Part shown: in pieces, positions 9,084 to 17,949 of the stretch
Position numbering within the stretch: position 1 is the first letter of the stretch
Layout of the letters: every line of letters begins with the position of its first letter
Origin: Fodinibius sp034521915
Lineage (GTDB): Bacteria; Bacteroidota; Rhodothermia; Balneolales; Balneolaceae
NCBI RefSeq assembly: GCF_034521915.1
Contig: NZ_JAXHLU010000020.1
Location: 1-64,000 of the forward strand
Length of the DNA stretch: 64,000 nucleotides
Direction of reading: 5' to 3'
Notes under the pieces: generated by a model
Seen by the model: the letters and a program-made list of their open reading frames with translations, nothing else
Databases searched by the model: none
What the model was told of the DNA's origin: nothing
Program-made: the position numbers and the translations under genes

Positions 9084-9104
9084 GAATAAGAGATTAGGAT
9101 AAAA

Positions 9105-9284
9105 TTACTTGTTCACATCGATAATCTGTCGGCCGCGATAGTAGCCGCACTCTTTACAAATATGGTGATAGCGATGCAGTGCACCACAATTATCGCATTC
9201 AGCCAGGGTTGGCTCACCTATCTTATGGTGTGAGCGACGCTTGTTAGTTCGTGACTTAGAATGTTGACGTTTTGGATGTGCCAT
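9105..9284 (-). CDS. rpmF: 50S ribosomal protein L32
   Basis: Translating the minus strand from the ATG at 9284 gives a 59-residue basic protein starting MAHPKRQHSKSRTNKRRSHH, the standard L32 N-terminus. It then has a zinc ribbon with two CxxC pairs (CDNC and CKEC) separated by ALHRYHHI. The gene lies between yceD and plsX, a classic yceD-rpmF-plsX order. All four zinc cysteines are present, so this is the zinc-binding form of L32. Confidence 0.97.
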   Translation of the reverse strand: MAHPKRQHSKSRTNKRRSHHKIGEPTLAECDNCGALHRYHHICKECGYYRGRQIIDVNK

Positions 9285-9305
9285 TAGCTAATAATGATAT
9301 TTCTG

Positions 9306-9818
9306 TTAATTCTTAAGTTCTTTCAATTTTTTCCACCGGGGGTCTACCACCTCGGCGTCTGTATCTTCTTTAGTATCTCCAAAAGATTTTGTTTCAAATT
9401 CTTTTGGTCTTCCTTCTTCATCAAGAAACTTTGGATGAAGCTTCTTAATCGGGACATTTAAAAATATGGTATCACGGACTTCATTTTCAATGCTCAGCGT
9501 ATTAGTTGAAAAGTTAAATCTACGAACAGCTCCGTTCTCATCTTCTTTTTCTTCCTGAACATCAACTTTGAATACTACTTCATAGTCTGATTCAATAGGT
9601 TGGATATATGGTTCCAGCGATCGATCGCAGACAATTTCTACATCCGAATCCACATGAAAATTTACCCGGATAAAATGCAACGTACGGTAAAAAAGCAGAT
9701 CAACCGTCCCGCCCTGAAATGTATAGGGCGATAGATCCAAATCCTCTTCGGTTAACTCTACCGTGCGCCGACTTTCGCCGTCGGGTATTTCTACTATGTT
9801 AAATTCAAGTTTTGACAT
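9306..9818 (-). CDS. yceD: YceD/DUF177 family protein
   Basis: YceD-family proteins are encoded with rpmF and are linked to 23S rRNA and ribosome accumulation in bacteria and chloroplasts; the exact function is unsettled. An in-frame ATG lies at 9836, but MSKLEFNIVEIPDG from the ATG at 9818 matches the usual family start, giving 170 residues. The conserved middle shows beta strands with VEIVCDRSLEPY and VFKVDV, and the charged C-terminal tail ends DPRWKKLKELKN, a typical family ending. The rpmF gene follows 21 bases on. Confidence 0.85.
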   Translation of the reverse strand: MSKLEFNIVEIPDGESRRTVELTEEDLDLSPYTFQGGTVDLLFYRTLHFIRVNFHVDSDVEIVCDRSLEPYIQPIESDYEVVFKVDVQEEKEDENGAVRRFNFSTNTLSIENEVRDTIFLNVPIKKLHPKFLDEEGRPKEFETKSFGDTKEDTDAEVVDPRWKKLKELKN

Positions 9819-9864
9819 ATCCGTAATAGTTTCCAAAAATATGAATATTTGGATTTACCTGCAA

Positions 9865-10530
9865 TCAATTAAACAACCCAAATAACCGCTGCTCAACGAG
9901 TTCAATAATGCGCCCCAAATCTTCCTTATTATTAACAAAATCCAAGTCGTCGGTATCAATAATCAGCTTCTCATGGGGATAACGCTGAATCCAATCTTCA
10001 TACAACCTGTTTAATCGCTCGAGGTATTCTATACGGATTGTGTTTTCATATTCCCTGCCCCGCTGCTGAATTTGTTGGACAAGAGTTGGAACCTGCGCGC
10101 GAATATAGATGAGCAAATTAGGTTCCTGGAGGTAATTCGTCATCTCCTTGAAGAGCGCCTCATAGTTCTCAAAGTCACGATCGCTCATCAAGCCCATTTC
10201 ATGCAAGTTTTTGGCAAAGATCTCAACATCTTCATAAATCGTACGATCTTGTACAAAACGACCCTCACGCTCTAACATTTCTTTTTGATGCCGAAACCGG
10301 CTGGATAAAAAGTATATCTGCAGATTAAAACTCCAGCGACGCATATCTTCATAAAAGTCAGACAGATATGGGTTATCATCCACTGATTCATAAAAGGGTT
10401 CCCATCCAAAATGCTTTGCCAGCAAACCTGTTAAAGAAGATTTACCCGCACCAATATTACCTGCGATGGAAATAAATTTAAGATTATCTTCTTCTGCTTC
10501 TTCAAGTTGTTCTGAAATATTACCTGACAT
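9865..10530 (-). CDS. Deoxynucleoside kinase
   Basis: This enzyme phosphorylates deoxynucleosides (deoxyadenosine or deoxyguanosine in the bacterial relatives) for nucleotide salvage. The 221-residue protein has the P-loop GNIGAGKSS (24-32), the substrate helix PYLSDFYEDMRRW, the DRT motif in VQDRTIYEDVEIFAKNL, and an LID-like region with RGREYE. The dNK/dGK fold is clear, but which base is preferred cannot be read from motifs. It begins 3 bases after the pgi stop and precedes yceD, so it is likely part of the same transcript. Confidence 0.9.
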   Translation of the reverse strand: MSGNISEQLEEAEEDNLKFISIAGNIGAGKSSLTGLLAKHFGWEPFYESVDDNPYLSDFYEDMRRWSFNLQIYFLSSRFRHQKEMLEREGRFVQDRTIYEDVEIFAKNLHEMGLMSDRDFENYEALFKEMTNYLQEPNLLIYIRAQVPTLVQQIQQRGREYENTIRIEYLERLNRLYEDWIQRYPHEKLIIDTDDLDFVNNKEDLGRIIELVEQRLFGLFN

Positions 10531-10533
10531 ACC

Positions 10534-11824
10534 CTAATGTTTTCCCAGTAGTTGATACATTTCTCTTTTATAATCTTCTACGCCTGGCTGGTCAAAGGGA
10601 TTAACCCCTAAGCAATAGCAATATACAGCCGTCAACAGTTCGTAAAAATAGATAAATTCACCAATATTTTGTGCATTCAATTTATCGAGCGTAACAACAA
10701 TGCTGGGCACATCACCATTTGTATGTGCCTGCAGCGTTCCCTTAAATGCTTGCGTGTTTATCTCGTGAAATGTTCGTCCCGATAAATAGTTGAGCCCATC
10801 GTGATTTCCGGGTAACTCTTCGATTGTGATACCTTTCTCTACTGATTTAACCGTGATAAATGTTTCCATCATATTGCGAGTCCCCTGCTGAATAAACTGG
10901 CCAATGCTGTGCAAATCAGTTGAATAGGTAGCCGTAGCGGGAAACATGCCCTTGCCTTGCTTACCCTCACTTTCGCCCAGCAATTGTTGCAGCCATCCTC
11001 CCAATGCTTCTAATTGAGGCTCAAAAGTAGTTAATACATCCAGGGTTTTGCCATTATTAAATTGCGCAAATTTTGTGGCCGCATAATCAAGAACCTGCCC
11101 GGGATCCTCTTCCAGTTCTTCATATTTTGAAACGGCTTCGTAAAATAGCGTTCTGATATCAATCCCGGCTACTGCAATAGGAAATAATCCTACAGGGGTC
11201 AACACCGAAAACCGGCCTCCTACATCATCAGGAATGATAAATTTTTTGTATCCGTGCTGATCAATAAGCTCATTGAGTGCTCCCCCCTCTTTACTTGTGG
11301 TACAGATAATCCGGTCGTCAACATCTTCAGGAAATTGTTTGTTCATCCATTTTCGAAGCACGCGAAAAGAAAGAGCTGTCTCAAGGGTGGTTCCCGATTT
11401 TGAGATCACATTTAAGAACACACTCTTGGGCTCATCATCTTCGTTCGGCTCACTCAAATAGCCAATCAAGTCCTTTAAATATTTTCCACTCATATGATGC
11501 CCGGCAAAAATGATCTCTGGCCCGTCGTTTCCAAAAAAAGAACGCAAAGCTTCAATAACGGCGCGAGCCCCTAAATAAGATCCCACCAATTCCACATACA
11601 ATAAAAACATCTGCCTGTTCGCGAATGGCTGCTGCCAAACTATCTATCTGTTCTAGAATAGCATCATTGGGATCGGCAAGCAGACCTCGCCATCCCAACC
11701 ATTCAGATCCTTCTCCACTACCCTGTTGTACCGTTTTAAAAGCTTTTTCAGCCTGCTCATAAGCCCGGCTGAACTCATCCTCAGCCAAATACTGTTTGGC
11801 CCGGCTTGTATTAATATCAATCAT
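10534..11824 (-). pseudogene. pgi: Glucose-6-phosphate isomerase, broken by a one-base frameshift
   Basis: Pgi interconverts glucose-6-phosphate and fructose-6-phosphate. The N-terminal 80 codons from the ATG at 11824 run through VFIVCGIGG. The frame then shifts, and the family sequence resumes as SYLGARAVIEALRSF in another frame until the stop at 10534. The shift falls in a run of three C at 11582-11584 (GGTGGGATCT in the coding direction); removing one G restores GGSYLGAR and one protein of about 429 residues. Downstream, DVGGRFSVLTPVGL, SKSGTTLETALSFR and QLLGESEGKQGKG are intact isomerase signatures, with no other damage. This suggests a very recent mutation or a base-call error more than an old pseudogene. 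Confidence 0.88.
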
Positions 11825-12120
11825 TTTTCGTTGTATTTATAGGTCTCGTAAATAAGCGTTAACTGGTTGGGATAAACTAAAAAATTTGATGGAGTATAAA
11901 ACCTGATTAATCGATAAAATTCAAATTATTATTCCATTACCTGATTTAACACAGTGAACCTCAAGCAAACTATTATTTAAAATAATTTTAGCTAAAATTG
12001 AATGTGGAGAAGCTCATCCCAGACAGCTATATTAGGTCTAATTGATTGCATGCTTTCAGGTATATTGAAACCAGCATCTTTTCAACAATTTTAAGCCTTC
12101 TACTACTTAGATATAGGTAA

Positions 12121-13140
12121 ATGATTAATACTGAACTAAAAGAAGTCACAAAATTTAAGAGTACGGATAAAAAAACGCTAAAACAGATTACCAATCCTGT
12201 ATCAGAGAGTTTATCCGAGTTTCGCAGCTTTTATAAAGACGAGCTCCGTACCGATGTATTTCTTCTTGATAAAATTGTTCAGTACCTGTTGCGACAAAAG
12301 GGTAAAGAAATTCGTCCCACGCTCGTATTTATGTCAGCCAGGCTTTTCGGGGAGATAAATAAGCGCAGCTATGTAGCTGCAACGATGATTGAACTGCTTC
12401 ATACCGCTACTCTCATTCACGATGATGTTGTTGATGATGCGGAAGTCCGTCGCGGATTTCTGAGTATTAATAAAGTTTGGAAAAATAAGGCCAGCGTTCT
12501 TCTGGGAGATTACTTGCTCTCAAAAGGGTTACTTACCGCCTTAGAATACGAGGAGTTCAAACTGTTAAAAGTACTTTCCGATGCCGTTAAAAAGATGAGC
12601 GAGGGAGAATTGCGGCAGTTTAAAGCAGCCCGTCTTTTTAACATGGATGAGGAGTACTACTTTAAAGTTATCTCTGAAAAAACAGCCAGCCTTATTGCGG
12701 CTTGTTGTGAGTGTGGAGCTGTATCTACCTCCGACGATCCTGCAATTCACCAGAAAATGCATGATATCGGGATGAATACCGGCATTGCTTTTCAAATTCG
12801 GGACGACCTGTTCGATTACGGCGTTGATGACATCGGCAAACCCAAGCGAAATGATATACAGGAACGAAAGGTAACGCTGCCATTTATCAAAGCCCTTGAT
12901 AACGCCTCGTTTTTTGAGACGATCCGTATGCGTCACCTGATGCGAAAACGTAAGAAAAGCAATGATGAAATTGAGGAAATTGTGCGTTTTGTGCACGACA
13001 AAGGAGGAATAACCTACGCCCGCTCGATCATGAATGAGTATGCTCAGCGAGCACTTGATGAACTTTCTACCCTACCCGAATCACCGGAAAGAACATCCTT
13101 TGAAGATCTTATCACCTTTATCATCGAGCGGAAGAAATAA
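12121..13140 (+). CDS. Polyprenyl diphosphate synthase (octaprenyl/heptaprenyl type)
   Basis: This trans-prenyltransferase builds the long isoprenoid tail of quinones from isopentenyl units. The 339-residue protein shows both aspartate-rich metal-binding motifs: IHDDVVDDAEVRRG, with DDVVD as the first, and FQIRDDLFDYGVDDIGKP as the second. It also has GKEIRPTLVFM near the N-terminus. Helices before the first motif contain small residues, as in long-chain synthases, but product length cannot be fixed by eye. It starts a plus-strand group and is followed 15 bases later by the LpxH-like gene. Confidence 0.9.
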   Translation: MINTELKEVTKFKSTDKKTLKQITNPVSESLSEFRSFYKDELRTDVFLLDKIVQYLLRQKGKEIRPTLVFMSARLFGEINKRSYVAATMIELLHTATLIHDDVVDDAEVRRGFLSINKVWKNKASVLLGDYLLSKGLLTALEYEEFKLLKVLSDAVKKMSEGELRQFKAARLFNMDEEYYFKVISEKTASLIAACCECGAVSTSDDPAIHQKMHDIGMNTGIAFQIRDDLFDYGVDDIGKPKRNDIQERKVTLPFIKALDNASFFETIRMRHLMRKRKKSNDEIEEIVRFVHDKGGITYARSIMNEYAQRALDELSTLPESPERTSFEDLITFIIERKK

Positions 13141-13155
13141 TCGCCTCAGTTAATA

Positions 13156-13941
13156 ATGGATTCTCCTGCACTGCAACCGCCCCTATTATTTATTTCTGAT
13201 GTCCACCTGGGCGGTTTTGATGACACCCAAAATGCACGTATTGAATCTGAACTCATCCAATTAATCAACTATTGTCAGCGAAATGATATTCGATTGGCTG
13301 TGTTGGGGGACCTTTTTGATTACTGGATGGAATATCCGGGTTTTGTACCCAAACTTGGTAAAAAGCTTCTCGACCGCTTTGAGGATTTCAATAATCAATT
13401 GGGGCCCACGCTTTATATTACCGGCAACCACGATAACTGGACCCGCAATCATTTAAAAGATCGGGGATTTTACCTCATCCATGAACAATACCAATTTAGC
13501 AGGGATGATAAAAAGATCTTAACGCTACACGGCGATGGACTCACTAATCCTAAATATCAGTTAAAGCGACCTCTGATGCACCGGATTTTACGAAGCCGGC
13601 AATTTGTGATGCTATTTCAAACGATATTCCCACCCCAGATGGGAAATACCATCATGAAATACTTTTCGCGTATTACCCGTAAAATGGATTGGGATGATCG
13701 AAAAAAAGAGCAATTAAATAACTGGGCCAGGCATCATCTCAAAAATTCTGATATAGAAATTATTTTAACCGGTCACGATCATATTCCCAGGCAGAAACAA
13801 TTTCCTTTCGGAACCTATATAAATTTAGGTACCTTTTATCACCATCGAACGATGGCTTATTACAATAATGAGGATATCTCTCTCGTTTGTTGGAAGCCAC
13901 AGTTACAGACGTTAAAACATTTTGAAACCAGCAGCTATTAA
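13156..13941 (+). CDS. lpxH: UDP-2,3-diacylglucosamine diphosphatase-like metallophosphoesterase
   Basis: LpxH splits UDP-2,3-diacylglucosamine to lipid X in lipid A synthesis, on the inner side of the membrane. The 261-residue protein has all calcineurin-like motifs in order: ISDVHLGG, GDLFDYW, GNHDNW, HGDG and TGHDHIPRQ. The central basic helical insert (RPLMHRILRSRQFVMLFQ) fits the LpxH lid. The TAA stop overlaps the PBP start by one base (TAATG), so the two are probably translated together. An LpxH-like relative with another substrate is possible. Confidence 0.85.
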   Translation: MDSPALQPPLLFISDVHLGGFDDTQNARIESELIQLINYCQRNDIRLAVLGDLFDYWMEYPGFVPKLGKKLLDRFEDFNNQLGPTLYITGNHDNWTRNHLKDRGFYLIHEQYQFSRDDKKILTLHGDGLTNPKYQLKRPLMHRILRSRQFVMLFQTIFPPQMGNTIMKYFSRITRKMDWDDRKKEQLNNWARHHLKNSDIEIILTGHDHIPRQKQFPFGTYINLGTFYHHRTMAYYNNEDISLVCWKPQLQTLKHFETSSY

Positions 13942-16307
13942 TGAGCAATTCAGATTACGGCAATGACATGGATCGTTATTTTAACGATCCCGATTTTCGG
14001 AAAAAAAAAGCACAAGAGCGCAACGGCGGTAACAATAAAAAATCATCGTCTGATAATAACGGTATCTCAAAGAAATTACTCCGCTGGGCTGGAGCAGCTG
14101 TAGGTATTATCATATTAGCAGCTACCGGCTTTACCCTTTACTTGTACCAAGGCATCCCTTCTATAGAACAGCTCGAAAACCCCCAAACGGCCGTTGCTTC
14201 AGAACTAAAGAGCCGTGATGGCGTAGTCTTAGATCGCTATTATACCGAGAATCGGACCTATGTACCTATCGAGCAAATATCACCTCACGTAGTTGACGCA
14301 CTTATTGCTACCGAAGATCACCGGTTCTACAATCACTGGGGTATCGATATGATCCGAACTCTCGCTATTCCCTGGCATTTAATAAATGGGCGTATTCAGG
14401 GCGGATCCACTCTTACACAGCAGCTGGCCCGAAACCTCTATAAAAAAATTGGCCGAGATTTTTCTGTTGTCCGAAAGCTGCGCGAAATGATTACGGCCGT
14501 TCAAATTGAACACAATTATACCAAGCGTGAAATTATTGAGATGTACCTCAATACCGTTGAATTTCCCAATAGTGCTTTTGGGATAGAATCTGCAGCACAA
14601 ACCCATTACGGTAAAAATGCGGGGGATTTAACCATTTCTGAGGCTGCTACACTTGTGGGATCACTGCAAATGGTATATTTATACAATCCTCGCCTCTATC
14701 CTGATAATGCCAAAAGCCGACGCAATACAGTTCTATTTCAGCTTAACAAACGAGGATTTATCAGTGATGAGGTATACGATAAGTTACGGCAAGAACCGAT
14801 TGTGCTTGATTATCATCCTCCATCCAAAACCGGACAGGAGAATCGTTATTTCGGTCAGTATGTTCGCCAAAAGGTTGATCCGTGGCTAAAAGAAAATGGA
14901 TACGATCTTAACACCGACGGTTTAACCATTTATACGACGATCGATTCACGACTTCAGCGCTATGCCGAGCAAGCTCTGCGTACCAAGCTCGATTCATTAC
15001 AAACCATTTATGAGTGTGAATGGACAACAGGATGGGATCAGTGGGCTCCGGAGGCTTCCCTTGCCAGATGCAAAGAGTCTATTGAAAACGGAGAGTATAT
15101 GAAAAAGCTTTGGGATAAATATCCCTCCTTTCTGCGAGAATTTATTCGTGATACCGATCGCTATAAAAATGCGTTTTCTAAATACAATACTGATCAAGAA
15201 TCGGTAGTCTTTGACACGCTAATGGCTGATTCCGCTTTTGTTGATTCTGTAAAGCGTGCCAAAACACGTCTTGAAGCCGGATTTGTGGGTATCGATCCCA
15301 ATAACGGGAATGTCTTAGCCTGGGTAGGCGGATCCAATTATGGCAATGTACAGTATGACCACGTCTATCAATCACGAAGACAAGCCGGATCTACCTTTAA
15401 ACCTTTTGTTTACACGGTAGCGATCGACAATGGCTACAAGCCCTATCACAAATTTTCCAAATATCCCAGTGTATTTTATGATCGATCGGGTGATGCATGG
15501 AAGCCTAAAGATCCTGAAGTTCCTTCGGGACCCGAAATGGTACCTCTGCGTCAAGCCCTGGCCCGTAGCTTAAACAATGTTACTATTCGACTTCTACCTG
15601 AGTTAGCTGGAGCGCCGGGGACCAATAAATTGGAAGAATTAGAACCTGCCGCACGCAAAATTAAACAGATGGCTTCTAATCTGGGTATTGATATGTCCGG
15701 TACGCCCGCCTATCCTTCTATCGCCCTTGGAACGGCAGAAGTTTCTTTGCTTGAAATGGTAAGCGCATACACCACATATGCCAACCAGGGAGTCCATATA
15801 GATCCTATTGCGGTCACCCGTATTGAAGACAAAGAAGGCAACGTCATCAAAGAATATCATCCTGAATACCAGCAAGAGGTTATTAGCCCCGAAACGGCGT
15901 ATATGATGGTAGATATGATGCGCGGTGTTATTCGCGGTGGCAAGGATTATTACGGAACAGGAGTTCGCCTGCGTAATGTTTATGGAGTTCGTCAAGATGT
16001 TGCCGGTAAAACCGGGACTACCCAAAATAGTGCCGACAACTGGTTTATCGCCATGATGCCACATATCACGATGGGGGCATGGGTTGGTGGAGAGAATAGA
16101 ATGATTCGTTTTCCACAAGATACATATATTGGTCAGGGAGCACGTTCTGCTCTTCCCATTGTTGGCAAGTTTATCAATTTGGCCTCATCGGATCCCAAAG
16201 CCCCATGGAGCTATGATGCTTTTGAATCTCCCCCCGGTTTTGTAATGCCACAAGATCCCGATAGTACCGAAAATAATGAAACCGGCACCGGACGCATAGG
16301 TTGGTAA
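13941..16307 (+). CDS. Class A penicillin-binding protein (PBP1A-like)
   Basis: This bifunctional enzyme polymerises glycan strands and crosslinks peptides in the periplasm. The 788-residue protein has a basic, Asn/Ser-rich cytoplasmic tail, one membrane segment (about 47-70), a glycosyltransferase domain with catalytic Glu125 in ATEDHRFYNHWG and GGSTLTQQLARNLYK, then a transpeptidase domain with Ser484-x-x-Lys487 (AGSTFKPF), Ser543-Leu-Asn545 and Lys690-Thr-Gly-Thr. All catalytic motifs are intact. It overlaps lpxH by one base. The C-terminal tail (DPDSTENNETGTGRIGW) is short and polar. Confidence 0.95.
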   Translation: MSNSDYGNDMDRYFNDPDFRKKKAQERNGGNNKKSSSDNNGISKKLLRWAGAAVGIIILAATGFTLYLYQGIPSIEQLENPQTAVASELKSRDGVVLDRYYTENRTYVPIEQISPHVVDALIATEDHRFYNHWGIDMIRTLAIPWHLINGRIQGGSTLTQQLARNLYKKIGRDFSVVRKLREMITAVQIEHNYTKREIIEMYLNTVEFPNSAFGIESAAQTHYGKNAGDLTISEAATLVGSLQMVYLYNPRLYPDNAKSRRNTVLFQLNKRGFISDEVYDKLRQEPIVLDYHPPSKTGQENRYFGQYVRQKVDPWLKENGYDLNTDGLTIYTTIDSRLQRYAEQALRTKLDSLQTIYECEWTTGWDQWAPEASLARCKESIENGEYMKKLWDKYPSFLREFIRDTDRYKNAFSKYNTDQESVVFDTLMADSAFVDSVKRAKTRLEAGFVGIDPNNGNVLAWVGGSNYGNVQYDHVYQSRRQAGSTFKPFVYTVAIDNGYKPYHKFSKYPSVFYDRSGDAWKPKDPEVPSGPEMVPLRQALARSLNNVTIRLLPELAGAPGTNKLEELEPAARKIKQMASNLGIDMSGTPAYPSIALGTAEVSLLEMVSAYTTYANQGVHIDPIAVTRIEDKEGNVIKEYHPEYQQEVISPETAYMMVDMMRGVIRGGKDYYGTGVRLRNVYGVRQDVAGKTGTTQNSADNWFIAMMPHITMGAWVGGENRMIRFPQDTYIGQGARSALPIVGKFINLASSDPKAPWSYDAFESPPGFVMPQDPDSTENNETGTGRIGW

Positions 16308-16345
16308 CATAATATCCTTTGTTTTAAGTGTAGTCCAATTTTTAT

Positions 16346-17437
16346 ATGGCAATTAATATCTCGGATTATTTTTCCGAAGAGGAGATCTCTAAGCTAATTG
16401 AAGAGGCCAAACGTTCTGAGGACTTAGGAAAGCTAACGCCATCGGCCTTAGATATTCTCAGGGAAAAGAAACTTCTGGATCTTTTTGTCCCTCAGCAATA
16501 TGGTGGTTTACAAACCGATTTACCCGAGGCCCTACCCTGGCTTGAGGCAACCTCCTGGATTGACGGAAGTCTGGGCTGGACGCTTACCCTTACTTCAGGG
16601 GCCGGGCTCTTTGGAGCATTTATGGAGCCTGATTTTGCACGCTCCGTTTTCAGTCAAAAGAATACAGTCATTGCCGGTTCGGGATTCCCCGGAGGAAAAG
16701 CTGAAAAGACAGCCTCCGGTTATCGTATAAATGGATCATGGAAATATGCCTCCGGTATAGATCACGCTACCCTAATAACCGCAACCTGTTTTCGCACTAA
16801 TGATGGGGCAGTTATACACGAAGACGGGAATCCTGTCACATTAGCTGTCGGCTTTTATCCTGATGAAATTGAGATAACCGATAAGTGGAACAGTATGGGA
16901 CTTAAAGCTACGGGGAGTCACGATTTTGGGGTGCAGGATATACAGATCCCAGAGAAACGAACATTTGTTATTTCTCCGGATTCCGTTCATGTAGATGGAC
17001 TGCTCTACCAGTATCCATTTGAAGCATTTGCACACTGTACGCTGGCAGTTTCAATGCTTGGAATAGCAAGGCGTTTTTTGGATGAAGCCCAACAAATATT
17101 GCTGTCCAAATATGAAGTTAATGAACTTGATAATCTTCCAAAATCACTACAGTCAGAGCTCAATAACTCCACTCAAAAATTTGGTAAAGCAAAAGAAGCT
17201 ATTTATAAAACCGTAGAAAAATCTTGGCAAGACCTGCAAAAATCCGGAGAAGTTGACAATAACCGTGCTGAAAAGGTATCTATTCAATCCAAGCGATCAT
17301 GCGAAACAGCCCTCCATTGTGTACAAGACCTTTATCCACTTTTAGGTATGGCCGTCATCAATCCTGATTCCACCATAAACAGGTGCTGGCGTGACTTACA
17401 CACCGCAAGTCAACACATGTTTCTTAGACCTCAATAA
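16346..17437 (+). CDS. Acyl-CoA dehydrogenase-like flavoprotein
   Basis: This 363-residue protein has the acyl-CoA dehydrogenase fold: an N-terminal helical part with LFVPQQYGGL, a middle beta domain with GYRINGSWKYASG and LKATGSHDFGVQDIQIP, and a C-terminal helical bundle. The usual catalytic Glu region is not obvious. The LKATGS motif and short C-terminus resemble flavin-dependent monooxygenases or desulfurases (HsaA/DszC-like) as much as beta-oxidation enzymes. It follows the PBP by 38 bases and converges on atpC across a terminator. No fatty-acid degradation genes are near, so the substrate is unknown. Confidence 0.75.
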   Translation: MAINISDYFSEEEISKLIEEAKRSEDLGKLTPSALDILREKKLLDLFVPQQYGGLQTDLPEALPWLEATSWIDGSLGWTLTLTSGAGLFGAFMEPDFARSVFSQKNTVIAGSGFPGGKAEKTASGYRINGSWKYASGIDHATLITATCFRTNDGAVIHEDGNPVTLAVGFYPDEIEITDKWNSMGLKATGSHDFGVQDIQIPEKRTFVISPDSVHVDGLLYQYPFEAFAHCTLAVSMLGIARRFLDEAQQILLSKYEVNELDNLPKSLQSELNNSTQKFGKAKEAIYKTVEKSWQDLQKSGEVDNNRAEKVSIQSKRSCETALHCVQDLYPLLGMAVINPDSTINRCWRDLHTASQHMFLRPQ

Positions 17438-17458
17438 TCATTTAATCTATAAATAGAA

Positions 17459-17488
17459 AAAGGCGACCTCCAAACGGAGATCGCCTTT
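17459..17488 (-). terminator. Rho-independent terminator of atpDC
   Basis: AAAGGCGA plus CTCC pairs with GGAG plus TCGCCTTT, one C-A mismatch, four-base loop (17472-17475). Read on the minus strand the stem is followed by TTTTTC, so it ends the atpD-atpC transcript. It may also stop reading from the convergent flavoprotein gene, although that side lacks a T-run. Confidence 0.85.
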
Positions 17489-17512
17489 AAGAAATTATCA
17501 TAATTATAAGAA

Positions 17513-17932
17513 CTATTGGGTATTTATCCCTATATCAATCGATAATTTTATTCGGTTTTTTGCACGTTTAAGTGCCTTTTTTGCCCGATCTTTATCGATC
17601 GATTTATCGTCAGATTCAAGACGCTCAACGGCCCGCTCTTTTGCTTGCTTTGCTCGCTCCACATCTATTTCCTCAACCGGTTCAGCGGCTTCGGCTAATA
17701 GCGTAAGCTTATTATCAACGACTTCTACAAACCCGCCGGTTACGGAAAAAGATTGCTCTCCGCCGGCTGCTTTGCGAACCAGAATTTCCCCGACTTCAAG
17801 CGAAGAAATAATATTGGCGTGAAGCGTTTTAACTTCAAAGCTCCCCATCTCTCCGGGGACTCGTACTCCGGTTACCTCATCATCAAAGATGGAGCCTTCC
17901 GGAGTTAATATTTGAGCACTAAAGGTATTCAT
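17513..17932 (-). CDS. atpC: ATP synthase epsilon subunit
   Basis: The epsilon subunit is part of the central stalk of F1 and regulates ATP hydrolysis. The 139-residue protein has the N-terminal beta sandwich (starting MNTFSAQILTPEGSIFD, with VRVPGEMGSFEV and the conserved FSVTGGFVEVVDNKLTLLAE). A C-terminal helical pair rich in Lys/Arg/Glu follows. It begins 17 bases after atpD. The remaining F-type subunits are absent, matching the split ATP synthase clusters known from Bacteroidota and relatives. Confidence 0.95.
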   Translation of the reverse strand: MNTFSAQILTPEGSIFDDEVTGVRVPGEMGSFEVKTLHANIISSLEVGEILVRKAAGGEQSFSVTGGFVEVVDNKLTLLAEAAEPVEEIDVERAKQAKERAVERLESDDKSIDKDRAKKALKRAKNRIKLSIDIGINTQ

Positions 17933-17949
17933 TTGTTATCTATCTCTTA

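Noticed and set aside
10534..11824. Programmed ribosomal frameshift in pgi
   Set aside because: No slippery heptamer, hairpin or SD-like stimulator at GGTGGGATCTTA; Pgi is not known to use recoding. An error or mutation is simpler.
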